A stretch of DNA of 64,000 nucleotides from an uncultured Gammaproteobacteria bacterium (GTDB taxonomy: Bacteria > Pseudomonadota > Gammaproteobacteria > GCA-002705445 > GCA-002716945), in assembly GCA_902559355.1 (NCBI GenBank), contig CACEHM010000003.1, forward strand, positions 62,001 to 126,000. Reading direction: 5' to 3'. Shown here in pieces: positions 34,172 through 43,714 of this stretch (the stretch's first letter is position 1; every line of letters starts with the position of its first letter). The position numbers were made by a program, and so were the translations under genes. A model generated the notes under the pieces. The model was not told the DNA's origin and ran no database searches. It was given only the letters and a program-made list of their open reading frames with translations.

Positions 34172-36757
34172 ATGATTGGTAAATTCCTAAAAAAAATATT
34201 TGGTAGTAGAAACTCCAGAATCATTAAAGATTATGCAGTATACATAAAGGCTATTAATGATTTAGAGTCTTTGTATGAAAAAAAATCTGATGAAGAATTA
34301 AAAAATATCACAAACTATTTACAAGAAAAATATAAAAAGTCTAATAATATTGACGAACTTTTAACAGAAGCATTTGCCGTAGTTAGAGAAGCTTCGAAAC
34401 GAACTTTAGGAATGCGTCACTTTGATGAACAGTTAATGGGTGGTATAGCCTTGCATCATGGGAAGATTAGTGAGATGAAAACTGGTGAGGGGAAAACCTT
34501 AGTGAGTACATTGCCAGCTTACTTAAACTCTCTTACTGGGAATCCTGTATTTATAGTTACCGTAAACGACTACCTTGCAGAAAGAGATTCTAAATGGATG
34601 GGAGTAATTTATGAATTTTTAGGCCTTTCCGTTGGATATATAAACAGTACTGTACCTCCATCAAACAGAAAAGAAATATACAAATATAATATTGTCTACG
34701 GCACAAATAATGAATTTGGATTTGATTATTTAAGAGATAATATGGCTTTTAATAATAAAGAGAAAAATCAATCTATATTAAATTATGCAATAATTGATGA
34801 GGTCGACTCTGTTTTAATTGATGAGGCACGAACACCATTAATTATATCTGGCTCTAATAATAAAGTTAATAATACCTATGCTAAAATTAATAAGATAATA
34901 AAAATCTTTTTGTCGGAAAAAAATGACGACTTATTCTCTATAGAAGAGAAACAAAAATCTGTTTCATTAACAGAACATGGACAATCACTTATCGAAAAAA
35001 TATTACTTAATAATAATCTAATTGAGTCAGCAGGTGATATCTATAATACTAATAATATACAATTATTTAGTCATATAGATTCTGCGCTAAAAGCACACCT
35101 CATATATAAAAAAGATATTGATTATGTAGTTGAGAATAATGAAATTGTAATTATTGATGAGTTTACTGGGAGAAAGATGCCAGGAAGAAGATGGTCAGAA
35201 GGGTTACACCAGTCTATTGAAGCTAAGGAGAATGTTTCTATTAAACAAGAAAACCAGACTTATGCATCCATTACATTTCAAAATTATTTCAGAATGTTTA
35301 ATAAAATCTGCGGTATGACAGGTACTGCTGATACCGAAGCTGAGGAATTTCATCAAATCTATAACCTTGAGGTAATACAAATCCCACCAAACAGGAAACT
35401 AATAAGAGAGGATAAGGTAGATCTAGTTTTTTTAACTGAACAAGAGAAATATAATCACATATTGAAAGAAATCATCGATATTAACAAGACGGGGCAACCA
35501 ATCCTTGTAGGAACAACATCAGTTGATTCATCCGAAAATATATCAAAAGCTCTAAAAAAAAATAAAATCAAACATAATGTCTTAAATGCAAAATATCATC
35601 AAAAAGAAGCTGAAATAATCGAAAATGCTGGGGCTTTAAATTCAATCACGATAGCAACCAATATGGCTGGAAGAGGAACAGATATTGTATTGGGAGGGAA
35701 AAGACTAAGTAATGATGATGAGGCATGGTCGATAAATAATAAAAAAGTAAAATCGCTAGGTGGTTTATACGTTTTAGGTACTGAAAGACATGAATCTAGA
35801 AGAATTGATAATCAATTAAGAGGAAGGTCTGGAAGACAAGGTGATCCTGGCATATCCAGATTTTTCTTATCGCTAGAAGATAATTTAATGCGTATATTTG
35901 CATCTGATAAAGTCTCAGAAATAATGAAAAAACTTGGTATGCAAGAAGGTGAGGCAATAGAGCATAAGTGGGTATCCAAATCTATCGAGAATGCACAGCG
36001 AAGGGTAGAAGCACATAATTTTGATATACGTAAGACACTATTAGAATACGACGATATTTCTAATGAACAAAGAAAACTTATTTATCAACAGAGAAATTTT
36101 ATTTTAAATAATGAAGCTGACATTCTACTAGATAATATTATATCAAACTATGCTTTAGATTTTACAGATACTCATAACATTGATTTAAATTCTATGGATA
36201 AGCAATTATCTGATTTTAATGATTTATTAAAAAAAGATTTTCTGATCGATATTAATCTTAATGATTTTATTAAAGATAACATTTTTAACATAGAGATATT
36301 TAAAAATAATCTCAAATCTTTACTGCTTGATAAGATTAAAGAGAATACTGTCAACATACCATCAGATGAATATAATAGTTTAATAGTAAATATATGCCTA
36401 GCAGTCATAGATGAAGAATATAGAAATCATCTTAGTTCCATGGACTATCTAAGACAATCCATTGGTTTGAGAGGATATGCCCAAAAAAACCCGAAAAATG
36501 AATATAAAAGAGAATCATTCGAAATGTTTAATCTCATTCTAATGGATATTAGTAAGGAGATTTTAAAGATTTGTTGCAGAATCAAAATTGATAATTATAA
36601 TACACAATCTGAAAAAAAATTAACAGAGCAAAAAACATTGAAAAAAGTCGATGACCCAAGATGCCTATTAAATACAAATGAGAGTGATATACCTAGAAAT
36701 AAAAGATGTCCTGTATCTAATATGAAATTTAAACAATGTTGTGGAAAACTAGCATGA
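34172..36757 (+). CDS. secA: Preprotein translocase ATPase SecA
   Basis: SecA drives protein export through SecYEG by ATP hydrolysis. The roughly 861-residue protein starts MIGKFLKKIFGSRNSRIIKDY, like E. coli SecA, so the ATG at 34172 is chosen over the GTG at 34163. Motifs include the Walker A KTGEGKT near residue 103, DEVDSVLIDEARTPLIISG near residue 208, TGRKMPGRRWSEGLHQ near residue 335, TNMAGRGTDI near residue 500 and GRSGRQGDPG near residue 555. The C-terminal SecB- and zinc-binding tail is degenerate: RCPVSNMKFKQCCG, with Val in place of the second Cys and one residue missing. The stop overlaps argJ by ATGA. Confidence 0.96.
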   Translation: MIGKFLKKIFGSRNSRIIKDYAVYIKAINDLESLYEKKSDEELKNITNYLQEKYKKSNNIDELLTEAFAVVREASKRTLGMRHFDEQLMGGIALHHGKISEMKTGEGKTLVSTLPAYLNSLTGNPVFIVTVNDYLAERDSKWMGVIYEFLGLSVGYINSTVPPSNRKEIYKYNIVYGTNNEFGFDYLRDNMAFNNKEKNQSILNYAIIDEVDSVLIDEARTPLIISGSNNKVNNTYAKINKIIKIFLSEKNDDLFSIEEKQKSVSLTEHGQSLIEKILLNNNLIESAGDIYNTNNIQLFSHIDSALKAHLIYKKDIDYVVENNEIVIIDEFTGRKMPGRRWSEGLHQSIEAKENVSIKQENQTYASITFQNYFRMFNKICGMTGTADTEAEEFHQIYNLEVIQIPPNRKLIREDKVDLVFLTEQEKYNHILKEIIDINKTGQPILVGTTSVDSSENISKALKKNKIKHNVLNAKYHQKEAEIIENAGALNSITIATNMAGRGTDIVLGGKRLSNDDEAWSINNKKVKSLGGLYVLGTERHESRRIDNQLRGRSGRQGDPGISRFFLSLEDNLMRIFASDKVSEIMKKLGMQEGEAIEHKWVSKSIENAQRRVEAHNFDIRKTLLEYDDISNEQRKLIYQQRNFILNNEADILLDNIISNYALDFTDTHNIDLNSMDKQLSDFNDLLKKDFLIDINLNDFIKDNIFNIEIFKNNLKSLLLDKIKENTVNIPSDEYNSLIVNICLAVIDEEYRNHLSSMDYLRQSIGLRGYAQKNPKNEYKRESFEMFNLILMDISKEILKICCRIKIDNYNTQSEKKLTEQKTLKKVDDPRCLLNTNESDIPRNKRCPVSNMKFKQCCGKLA

Positions 36758-37914
36758 AATCAAAATTTATTACACTCAAGCTTGGATTGAAGAAAAATAA
36801 AACTGATGGATTGTTAATATGTTTATCTAAAGCAAGTACTACTGAACTTATCTTTACGTTAAATAAATTTCCTGCAGCACCAGTAATCATTTCAAAACAA
36901 AATATTATTAAGTCTAACCCAAAATATATATTTATTAATTCAGGTAATGCTAATGCATGTACAGGAAAAGAGGGACTTACTAATACAAAAAGAATATTAA
37001 ATCTTCTTGCAAAGAGATTGAACTGTAACTCAAATGAAATTATTATTATGTCCACAGGTATCATTGGTAGACAACTGCCAATTGACGATATAGAAAAATC
37101 AATTATAAAAAATACATTTAATAATTATTCATCACTAAAGGATGCGGCATGCTCAGTAATGACTACGGATAATCACCCAAAGTATTTATCTAAAGAATAT
37201 AAAATTGGATCAAAGAAAATTGTATTTTCTGGCTTATGCAAGGGCGCTGGTATGATTGAACCAAACATGGCTACAATGCTGGCATTTATAGAAACTAATG
37301 TATCCATAAATAAAAGAAATCTAAAAAAATATCTCCATTATTGTGCGAATTTATCTTTTAATGCTATCTCTGTCGATGGAGATATGTCTACGAATGATTG
37401 CGTAGCATTTACAACTACTAATCTTGTTAAGATTGATTTAAAAAATAAAAATAATGAAAAAAAACTTTTGGAATATGCAGCTGATTTTTTTATAAAACTA
37501 TCATCAAAAATAGTTAAAGATGGAGAGGGAGCAACAAAAATAATTAAACTTAATATTTGCAATGCAAAAACAAAAACACTAGCACAAGAAATATCTAGGA
37601 AAATTTCTAATTCATTACTTGTAAAAACAGCAATGTATGGCGAAGATCCTAACTGGGGAAGAATTATTGCAAGTTTAGGCTCTATCAATCAAAATGCTCT
37701 TAATGTATTAAAAGTAAAACTATTTATAAATAAAATATTATGCTTTGATAATGGCACTCCAACGGATGCAGGCTCAAAGAGATTAGCCAGATCAATGAAA
37801 AAAAATAATATTGAAATCACATTAGATTTAAACTCTGGGAAAGCGATGCAAACTATTTACTTCTCAGATTTGAGTCATGAATATGTACACATTAATTCTG
37901 CCTACACTACATAA
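36754..37914 (+). CDS. argJ: Glutamate N-acetyltransferase/amino-acid acetyltransferase
   Basis: ArgJ recycles the acetyl group from N-acetylornithine to glutamate in arginine synthesis, and bifunctional forms also use acetyl-CoA. The 386-residue precursor has FINSGNANACTGKEG near residue 65, MSTGIIGRQLP near residue 98, the self-cleavage site within MIEPNMATMLAFI near residue 172 (between Ala and Thr) and GEDPNWGRIIASLGS near residue 293. The ATG at 36754 forms an ATGA with the secA stop. Mono- or bifunctionality cannot be told from sequence alone. The next gene starts in a TAATG overlap. Confidence 0.93.
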   Translation: MKSKFITLKLGLKKNKTDGLLICLSKASTTELIFTLNKFPAAPVIISKQNIIKSNPKYIFINSGNANACTGKEGLTNTKRILNLLAKRLNCNSNEIIIMSTGIIGRQLPIDDIEKSIIKNTFNNYSSLKDAACSVMTTDNHPKYLSKEYKIGSKKIVFSGLCKGAGMIEPNMATMLAFIETNVSINKRNLKKYLHYCANLSFNAISVDGDMSTNDCVAFTTTNLVKIDLKNKNNEKKLLEYAADFFIKLSSKIVKDGEGATKIIKLNICNAKTKTLAQEISRKISNSLLVKTAMYGEDPNWGRIIASLGSINQNALNVLKVKLFINKILCFDNGTPTDAGSKRLARSMKKNNIEITLDLNSGKAMQTIYFSDLSHEYVHINSAYTT

Positions 37915-38813
37915 TGTACCATAAAAAAATCACAATTTCTGTTGCACTTATACAGAATGGGTCATCTTACATATGCCTTAACAGAGATGATAATCATTAT
38001 AAGGATTATATTGAATTTCCTGGAGGCAAGTTGATTAATAAAGAAACTCCATCTAGTTGTCTTGTCAGGGAGATTAAGGAAGAACTTAATATAAATTTAA
38101 AGAAATATAAGTTTATTGGCATATTAAAACATCTTTATAACGATTTATTGATCACAATCAATGTCTTTAAGATATTTAAATATGATGGGGAAATTTATTC
38201 TAATGAGGGCCGCGATATTATCAACTATGATGTAAACTGTAGTCATAAAATATTACCCACTCATAATAGAATAATTAATTTACTCAAATTACCTCGCTTA
38301 TTGAAAATAGTTACTATTGATGATTTTAATAAGAATAATAGATTTGATACAACATACCTTACTTCTTTGAGACTTAGGGATATAAGTTATGATTTCTATA
38401 GAAATAATATAAAAAATAAGCTTATTTCCCAGAAATATTCGGGTAATATCATTATTGATTATCCTCACAATCTTAGCTGGAAGGAGCACTATCATGGTGT
38501 ACATTTTTCCAGTAATGATTTGTATAAATTTGATCCAAACAAAAAAGAATCTTTTATTACGTATTCCGCTTCTTGCCACACTTTAGCCGATATAGAATTC
38601 TGTAATACTAAACTTTTCGACTTTATATTGGTATCTCCTGTATTGCGTTCACATAATGAGTATCCTAAATTAAATTGGTCAGGATATTCCAAATTGAGCA
38701 AACATTCATACCTACCTACATATGCTCTAGGCGGTCTATCTTCTGTAACAGAGGATTATGAGCAATGTATTAAGAACAATGGGTTTGGTATAGCCGGTAT
38801 TAGCAAGATATAA
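37914..38813 (+). CDS. Nudix hydrolase fused to a ThiE/TenI-like domain
   Basis: A two-domain protein of 299 residues. Residues 1-125 are a MutT-type Nudix domain with the box GGKLINKETPSSCLVREIKEEL at about residues 38-59 (GX5EX7REUXEE pattern). Residues 130-299 resemble thiamine phosphate synthase/TenI: FDFILVSPVLRS, YALGGLSSVTEDYEQCIKNNGFGIAGIS at the end. The same fusion is common next to argJ and secA in gammaproteobacteria and is thought to sanitise oxidised nucleotides; the role of the second domain is unknown. The gene ends exactly where convergent zapD ends, with no gap. Confidence 0.85.
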   Translation: MYHKKITISVALIQNGSSYICLNRDDNHYKDYIEFPGGKLINKETPSSCLVREIKEELNINLKKYKFIGILKHLYNDLLITINVFKIFKYDGEIYSNEGRDIINYDVNCSHKILPTHNRIINLLKLPRLLKIVTIDDFNKNNRFDTTYLTSLRLRDISYDFYRNNIKNKLISQKYSGNIIIDYPHNLSWKEHYHGVHFSSNDLYKFDPNKKESFITYSASCHTLADIEFCNTKLFDFILVSPVLRSHNEYPKLNWSGYSKLSKHSYLPTYALGGLSSVTEDYEQCIKNNGFGIAGISKI

Positions 38814-39575
38814 TTAGATATAACACAGGTCTAATACAAATATTATATTTTCCTTGATTCGTACATATCTATTATCTTCATTTAATAGTATAAATGAAAT
38901 TGTTGCTCTTTGAGGGCCCAAACTTATTTGAGGGAAATAATAATTATCTGATTGCATTGTTATTCTTAATAATCTTATTTTTTTTTCTGGGCTTAATTTT
39001 ATAAGATGGAAACCATTCTCAGCACAAATCTCAGTTGTTTCCGAACTTCTTCTTAAAATATCTAAACAAAAATATACCGAGCTTTCTATTGGTTTAATAA
39101 TCTCTAACCATAGATCAATTTGATTTAACCTTATAGCATGATCCCTTGTTAACCAATAATCTATTTCAGTATTTAAACTATTATAATGCTTAACGCAAAA
39201 CTGGAAGAATTCATCATTATTTAGATCATTTAAATAGTTAGATTTTAGATTATATAAGTCATTTAAGATAACATTCTGTTTTTCCATTATTGAATTTAAT
39301 TTAATCTTATCTGAGTTATCTATTTTTATATATTCGCTATATCTTTGCTTGTGAAAATCGATTTCACGAATGAGTTCACTTTTTACCTCAACACGAGATA
39401 AAGTATTATATATCATAATGAGGTTATAGAGAGCTACGTATGAGTCATAGGGAGTATCAAGTTCTTTATGATACTTTAGCTTGAGAAAATAATTTTCTAG
39501 TTTCAAAAATTTTCTTATCCTTTCATCAACAGGTTCTTCATATATTGCTGCATGCGAATCAGATAGATTATTCAT
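38814..39575 (-). CDS. zapD: Cell division protein ZapD
   Basis: ZapD (YacF, DUF1342) bundles FtsZ filaments by binding the FtsZ C-terminal peptide, which is intact in this genome. The 253-residue protein has IYEEPVDERIRKFLKLENYF at residues 11-30 and the C-terminal block YYFPQISLGPQRATISFILLN near residue 219. It lies downstream of coaE with an ATGA overlap, the standard arrangement. The end reads IIFVLDLCYI, a variant of the usual FELTCC-type tail. Confidence 0.9.
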   Translation of the reverse strand: MNNLSDSHAAIYEEPVDERIRKFLKLENYFLKLKYHKELDTPYDSYVALYNLIMIYNTLSRVEVKSELIREIDFHKQRYSEYIKIDNSDKIKLNSIMEKQNVILNDLYNLKSNYLNDLNNDEFFQFCVKHYNSLNTEIDYWLTRDHAIRLNQIDLWLEIIKPIESSVYFCLDILRRSSETTEICAENGFHLIKLSPEKKIRLLRITMQSDNYYFPQISLGPQRATISFILLNEDNRYVRIKENIIFVLDLCYI

Positions 39576-40132
39576 GATTTAATAATTTCTTTATAAAAGT
39601 AATCAGTAATGATATTTTTATTTTTGTTATTATTTATTATGATGTCACAGTATGATTTGATTAACAAACAATCAGTTTGATACTCATTCATCTTATGAAA
39701 AATATCGATAGAGTCTAAACCATTTCTCTCTATAAATCTCTCACATCTTGTTTTGTTATCAGAGTCTATAAAAATTGACTTATTATTTTTTATAAAACTA
39801 GCATTACTTTTCAATGGAGGCAGTTCTATAAGCATATTATTATTAGATAGTAATTCTCTCTTTATTATTTCATGGACCTTAGGATGAAAAATATTCTCTA
39901 TTTCTTTTCTGTTTGAGTATGATTCAAAAAAAAGGTATTTAATAGTCTCTTTAGGAGAAGGTTCAAACTTATGTTCATCAAAAACCCTGATAAGTTTAGA
40001 GATTACATCTTTATCATCATAAAGATCTGACACTAGATCATCCGACCTTATAGTTTTAAAACCAAACTCTTCGGCAATCTTTAAAAGAGTACTTTTGCCA
40101 GAGCAGATAGGTCCAGTTACTATGTAATTCAT
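39572..40132 (-). CDS. coaE: Dephospho-CoA kinase
   Basis: CoaE phosphorylates dephospho-CoA in the last step of CoA synthesis. The 186-residue protein has the P-loop VTGPICSGKSTLLKIAEEFGF at residues 4-24, then SDDLVSDLY (the usual motif begins with Ala-Asp), HPKVHEIIKRELL near residue 100 and ELPPLKSN near residue 120 in place of the common VPLL. It is rather divergent and short, but the P-loop, HP motif and position before zapD make the call secure. The start codon overlaps the stop of a 26-residue membrane peptide. Confidence 0.85.
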   Translation of the reverse strand: MNYIVTGPICSGKSTLLKIAEEFGFKTIRSDDLVSDLYDDKDVISKLIRVFDEHKFEPSPKETIKYLFFESYSNRKEIENIFHPKVHEIIKRELLSNNNMLIELPPLKSNASFIKNNKSIFIDSDNKTRCERFIERNGLDSIDIFHKMNEYQTDCLLIKSYCDIIINNNKNKNIITDYFYKEIIKS

Positions 40133-40212
40133 TACTTAAATAATAATGTTAGTCCAATGCCAAATAGCATTATGAATAACAGAGTTAAAAGGAGGGGCTG
40201 TCTTTCTTTCAT
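40132..40212 (-). CDS. Small membrane peptide of 26 residues, function unknown
   Basis: The peptide is MKERQPLLLTLLFIMLFGIG followed by LTLLFK: a charged N-terminus and one hydrophobic helix of about 19 residues. Its ATG overlaps the stop of the PP0621-like gene in an ATGA, and its stop overlaps the coaE start in a TAATG, so both junctions are of the type used throughout this window. Those junctions are the evidence that it is translated. It is not a fragment of a recognisable protein. Chance is still possible for an ORF this short. Confidence 0.5.
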   Translation of the reverse strand: MKERQPLLLTLLFIMLFGIGLTLLFK

Positions 40213-40397
40213 TTTCTATTAGGGCACATATCTATCTCTTTTTTAGTACCGCATATTTCATTTATCGGTACATGATAACCACACTTTTTACACAGTATCA
40301 TATTATTAGTATTTTTTGTTTTTTCTTTTGTACTCCTAGCAATTTTAACTATGAAATAGAGGGCAACCAAAGTTATAATAAGAATTATGAATTTCAT
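40209..40397 (-). CDS. PP0621-like small membrane-anchored zinc-ribbon protein
   Basis: A 62-residue protein with one transmembrane segment (FIILIITLVALYFIVKIA) followed by a basic linker and the cysteine motif ILCKKCGYHVPINEIC near residue 36 and a final CPN. This matches the PP0621 family, small membrane proteins with a C-terminal zinc finger found near zapD/coaE or nadE-type genes in gammaproteobacteria. Function is unknown. The ATG at 40397 places the membrane helix at the N-terminus; the open frame reaches further to 40448 but that part has no plausible role. Confidence 0.65.
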   Translation of the reverse strand: MKFIILIITLVALYFIVKIARSTKEKTKNTNNMILCKKCGYHVPINEICGTKKEIDMCPNRK

Positions 40398-40447
40398 ACG
40401 TTTTGAAATTATTCCATATAAATAACTGATATTGAATAAAAACAACA

Positions 40448-41203
40448 ATGAATAATTTAAAAAAAATTGATTATATTTCTAAATGGATTAAAAGTTATGT
40501 TAATGCCATGGAGAATCCAGCACAATCTCTTGTAGTTGGAATTTCAGGAGGCATAGATTCTGCACTTTCTAGTACATTGTCCTCTCTAACTGGTATTAAA
40601 ACTATAGCTATATCTATGCCTATATCTACTAGTCAAAATCACTCTGATTTAGGACGTATTCATGGGAAATGGTTAACAGATAAGTTTATAAATACTACTT
40701 ATATAAATATTGATTTAACAGATTCTTACAAAGTATTTCATTCAAGATTAAGTGATATGGAACAATCATCTGAACTAGGTTTTGCAAATTCAAAAGCTAG
40801 ACTTCGTATGATGACATTATATCAAGTTGCTTCTTCTCAAAATGGAATTGTCGTAGGTACAGGAAATAAAGTTGAAGACTTCGGCGTGGGCTTCTATACA
40901 AAATATGGTGATGGTGGTGTTGATATATCTCCAATAGCAGATTTAATGAAATCTGAAGTTAAAGAATTATCAAAAACATTAGAAATTGATCAAAGAATAA
41001 TTGATGCTGAACCTACGGATGGTTTATGGGACGATGACAGAACAGATGAAAAACAGTTAGGTCTCTCATATGATGAGTTAGAAGAAGCAATGATTAATTC
41101 TAATTCAATGAATCGTGAGAAATATGAAATTATTAGAAACAATAATGTTCATAAAATGAATCCGATACCTGTATGCAAATTACCAAAAGACAATCTAGAA
41201 TAA
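40448..41203 (+). CDS. nadE: NH3-dependent NAD(+) synthetase
   Basis: NadE amidates deamido-NAD to NAD with ATP and ammonia. The 251-residue protein lacks the N-terminal nitrilase domain, so it is the ammonia-dependent type. Motifs are the PP-loop VVGISGGIDSALSS at about residues 29-42, NSKARLRMMTLYQVAS near residue 117, VGTGNKVEDFGVGFYTKYGDGGVDISPIADLMKSEV near residue 136 and EPTDGLWDDDRTDEKQLG near residue 185. The window also has nadA. It overlaps convergent bamD by nine bases at the 3' end. Confidence 0.93.
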   Translation: MNNLKKIDYISKWIKSYVNAMENPAQSLVVGISGGIDSALSSTLSSLTGIKTIAISMPISTSQNHSDLGRIHGKWLTDKFINTTYINIDLTDSYKVFHSRLSDMEQSSELGFANSKARLRMMTLYQVASSQNGIVVGTGNKVEDFGVGFYTKYGDGGVDISPIADLMKSEVKELSKTLEIDQRIIDAEPTDGLWDDDRTDEKQLGLSYDELEEAMINSNSMNREKYEIIRNNNVHKMNPIPVCKLPKDNLE

Positions 41204-42037
41204 ACCTAAGTTAAAAAATGATTTTTTTTCTATAACATCCTTTTTAGTATTATCTTTGATAATAACCATTTTATTTTCATTTAACATATAAGAGTAGTTT
41301 GAAAAGTTTTGAGTCAGCACATCTGCAGTTGATTTTGCAAGGTCAATCATTTCAAGTTTGTTATAACTTTCAATTAAAATAATCAATGCATCTTTGGTTG
41401 CTGGTGCCCCAGGATACTTTTCAAGCATATATTTACTTCTCTCACTAGAGGCTAAATATGCTCCTCTTTTTAAATAGTAACTCGCTACATAAACTTCATG
41501 CTTTGCCATGCTATCTCTTAGAAAAATTAGTCGATTGCTTGCATCTTCCGCATATTTACTTCCTTTAAATCTATTTGTTACAAGAAGAAAATCATCATAA
41601 GCCTCTTTAAGCTTTGTGACATCATATTTTGAAACATCTTGCCCCAATATCTCTTGAAAAAATGGTTGTCCTTTTTCTAAATTTGATAATGCCCTTAAGT
41701 AGAAAGCATAATCTAGATTAGGGTGATTTGGATAAAGATCAATAAATCTATCACATTCCGCTATAGTTTCGTCTTTTTGTCCAAAATCATAGTACGCAAA
41801 TGCCAAATCTAATATAGATTGTTGTGCATAAGTTGAAAATGGGAATCTAGCCTCTAAAGTTCCAAATACATTAACTGCAGACGGTATATCCGCGTTTGCA
41901 AGAAATACAGAACCCTGTTCGTAAAGTTCAGCTTCGCTCATGCTTTTATATGGATCAATTGTTACCTTATTAAAGTATGCGCAACTCTGTAATATCAGCA
42001 ATATAAGGACAACAAATGAAAGATTATATTTTCTCAT
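41195..42037 (-). CDS. bamD: Outer membrane assembly lipoprotein BamD
   Basis: BamD is an essential lipoprotein of the BAM complex that folds outer membrane proteins. The 280-residue precursor has a signal peptide ending in the lipobox LQSC with Cys19, then five TPR-like repeats: MSEAELYEQGSVFLANADIPSAVNVFGTLEARFPFSTYAQQSILDLAFAYY (residues 33-83) and the typical NHPNLDYAFYLRAL. The pair bamD and divergent rluD-pgeF matches E. coli. The start is 17 bases from rluD, so the promoters overlap. Confidence 0.93.
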   Translation of the reverse strand: MRKYNLSFVVLILLILQSCAYFNKVTIDPYKSMSEAELYEQGSVFLANADIPSAVNVFGTLEARFPFSTYAQQSILDLAFAYYDFGQKDETIAECDRFIDLYPNHPNLDYAFYLRALSNLEKGQPFFQEILGQDVSKYDVTKLKEAYDDFLLVTNRFKGSKYAEDASNRLIFLRDSMAKHEVYVASYYLKRGAYLASSERSKYMLEKYPGAPATKDALIILIESYNKLEMIDLAKSTADVLTQNFSNYSYMLNENKMVIIKDNTKKDVIEKKSFFNLGLF

Positions 42038-42054
42038 CGTTATATCATTATAGC

Positions 42055-43002
42055 ATGAATGATTCTCACATTTATGATTTTAGATTAGAAGTGGACATGC
42101 CAGAAAGAATTGATAAGCTTTTGGCTATTCATTTTCCTGAATATTCGAGATCAACAATACAAAGATGGATAAGTAACAATGATATTTTAATTAATGGAAA
42201 AACGTGTAGTCAAAAGGATAAATTGACAGAGAGCTGTAATGTATCTATTTCAATAAAATCGCAGCCATCAATGAATTTAGCTGCAGAGAAAATGGATATA
42301 GATATTATAGATCAAACTGATGATTATATCGTCGTAAATAAAAAATCAGGCATTGTAACTCATATAGCTCCTGGCAATTATTCTGGGACGTTACAAAATG
42401 GACTCTATTATAAATATCCTGAACTGTCTAAAGTACCTAGAACAGGAATTATTCATAGACTTGATAAAGATACTTCTGGGATATTAGTGGTTTGCAGAAA
42501 TCTAGCGTCACATAATTTTTTAAGTCAGCAACTTCAAAATAAAAAATTTACAAAACTATATCATGCCTTAGTTATAAGAAATATTGATAAACCCACTGTT
42601 ATAGATGAGCCAATTGGAAGACATCCTGTAAATAGAAAAAAAATGTCTATCCAGTCAAATGGTAGACAAGCAATCTCTAAAATAAAACCATTAACTAATT
42701 TTAAAAGAGCATCTCATGTAGAGGTCGAGCTTATTACAGGCAGAACTCATCAGATCAGAGTCCACTTATCTCATTTGAATAATCCTGTAATAGGAGACAC
42801 AACATACGGTTATAAAAAAACTTTTTTTACTAAAAACTTAAATCTTACGAAAACTATAGACCCATTATTTTTGCAATATTTACATTCATATTCACTGTCT
42901 TTCAATGACCCTAAAACGAAAAAATTAAAAACTTATACCGCTGTTTATCCAAAAGAATATAGTCTGCTATTAAATGAACTGATTAGAGAAAATAATGATT
43001 AA
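42055..43002 (+). CDS. rluD: 23S rRNA pseudouridine(1911/1915/1917) synthase
   Basis: RluD makes three pseudouridines in helix 69 of 23S rRNA. The 315-residue protein has an N-terminal S4-like domain (PERIDKLLAIHFPEYSRSTIQRWISNNDILING) and a catalytic domain with DYIVVNKKSGIVTHIAPGNYSGTLQNGL near residue 88, the active-site RTGIIHRLDKDTSGILVV near residue 125 with the catalytic Asp, and ELITGRTHQIRVHL near residue 223. The ATG at 42055 is chosen because it aligns with the family start; the ATG at 42016 would overlap the bamD gene. It overlaps pgeF by eight bases. Confidence 0.93.
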   Translation: MNDSHIYDFRLEVDMPERIDKLLAIHFPEYSRSTIQRWISNNDILINGKTCSQKDKLTESCNVSISIKSQPSMNLAAEKMDIDIIDQTDDYIVVNKKSGIVTHIAPGNYSGTLQNGLYYKYPELSKVPRTGIIHRLDKDTSGILVVCRNLASHNFLSQQLQNKKFTKLYHALVIRNIDKPTVIDEPIGRHPVNRKKMSIQSNGRQAISKIKPLTNFKRASHVEVELITGRTHQIRVHLSHLNNPVIGDTTYGYKKTFFTKNLNLTKTIDPLFLQYLHSYSLSFNDPKTKKLKTYTAVYPKEYSLLLNELIRENND

Positions 43003-43714
43003 AGAATATAAAACACATTGGAGCATCCCTGAAAATATAGGATACTTTATTTCTTCTAATGAAAAGGGGTACAGTAGAAATCAATATAAATATGCAAACT
43101 TTTCATTTAATGTTGGAGATAAAGAAAATGCTGTTAAATCAAATATCAATGATTTAAAAAATTTGTACTCAATTAATAATATTGCTTTTATGAATCAGTT
43201 GCATACGAATAAAACAAAAGAGCTCATCTATTATAAGAATTATACAAATACGGATGGTATCTTTACAAGAAACAAAAAAATTGCATGTGCCGTGTTGACC
43301 GCTGATTGTATACCATTATTAGTTACTGATAAATTAGGTACTTTCATTGGATGTATCCATGCTGGTTGGAGAGGTTTAAAATCAAATATCATTGAGAAAT
43401 TCTTTGATAACATTTTTTTTAGTAAATACTCAGATTTGAAGGTTCTTATTGGACCATCTATTAGCAGAGATATGTATGAGGTCGACAGTGATATTTTAAG
43501 ATCTTTCCCAGGGCATACTTCACATTTCAAGCAAAATAAAAGTGGTAAATATAATATGGATATTAAAAATATTGCCTATGATATTTTACGTAAAATAGGG
43601 ATAACTGATGTTACAATATCACCAGCTTGCACTTGCAAGGATAACAGACTTTTTTCTTATAGGAAAAATAAAATAACAGGAAGATTTATTTCTTTAATAT
43701 GGTTTAAAAGATAA
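42995..43714 (+). CDS. pgeF: Peptidoglycan editing factor PgeF (laccase-domain protein)
   Basis: PgeF (YfiH) removes mis-incorporated L-Ser from peptidoglycan precursors and belongs to the multicopper polyphenol oxidase-like family. The 239-residue protein has MNQLHTNKTKELI near residue 66, TRNKKIACAVLTADCIPLLVTD near residue 92 with the zinc-binding Cys, IGCIHAGWRGLKSNIIEKF near residue 116 with the catalytic His, LIGPSISRDMYEVD near residue 149 and CTCKDNRLFSYRK near the end. Position after rluD is conserved. The next gene begins in a TAATG overlap. Confidence 0.92.
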   Translation: MIKEYKTHWSIPENIGYFISSNEKGYSRNQYKYANFSFNVGDKENAVKSNINDLKNLYSINNIAFMNQLHTNKTKELIYYKNYTNTDGIFTRNKKIACAVLTADCIPLLVTDKLGTFIGCIHAGWRGLKSNIIEKFFDNIFFSKYSDLKVLIGPSISRDMYEVDSDILRSFPGHTSHFKQNKSGKYNMDIKNIAYDILRKIGITDVTISPACTCKDNRLFSYRKNKITGRFISLIWFKR

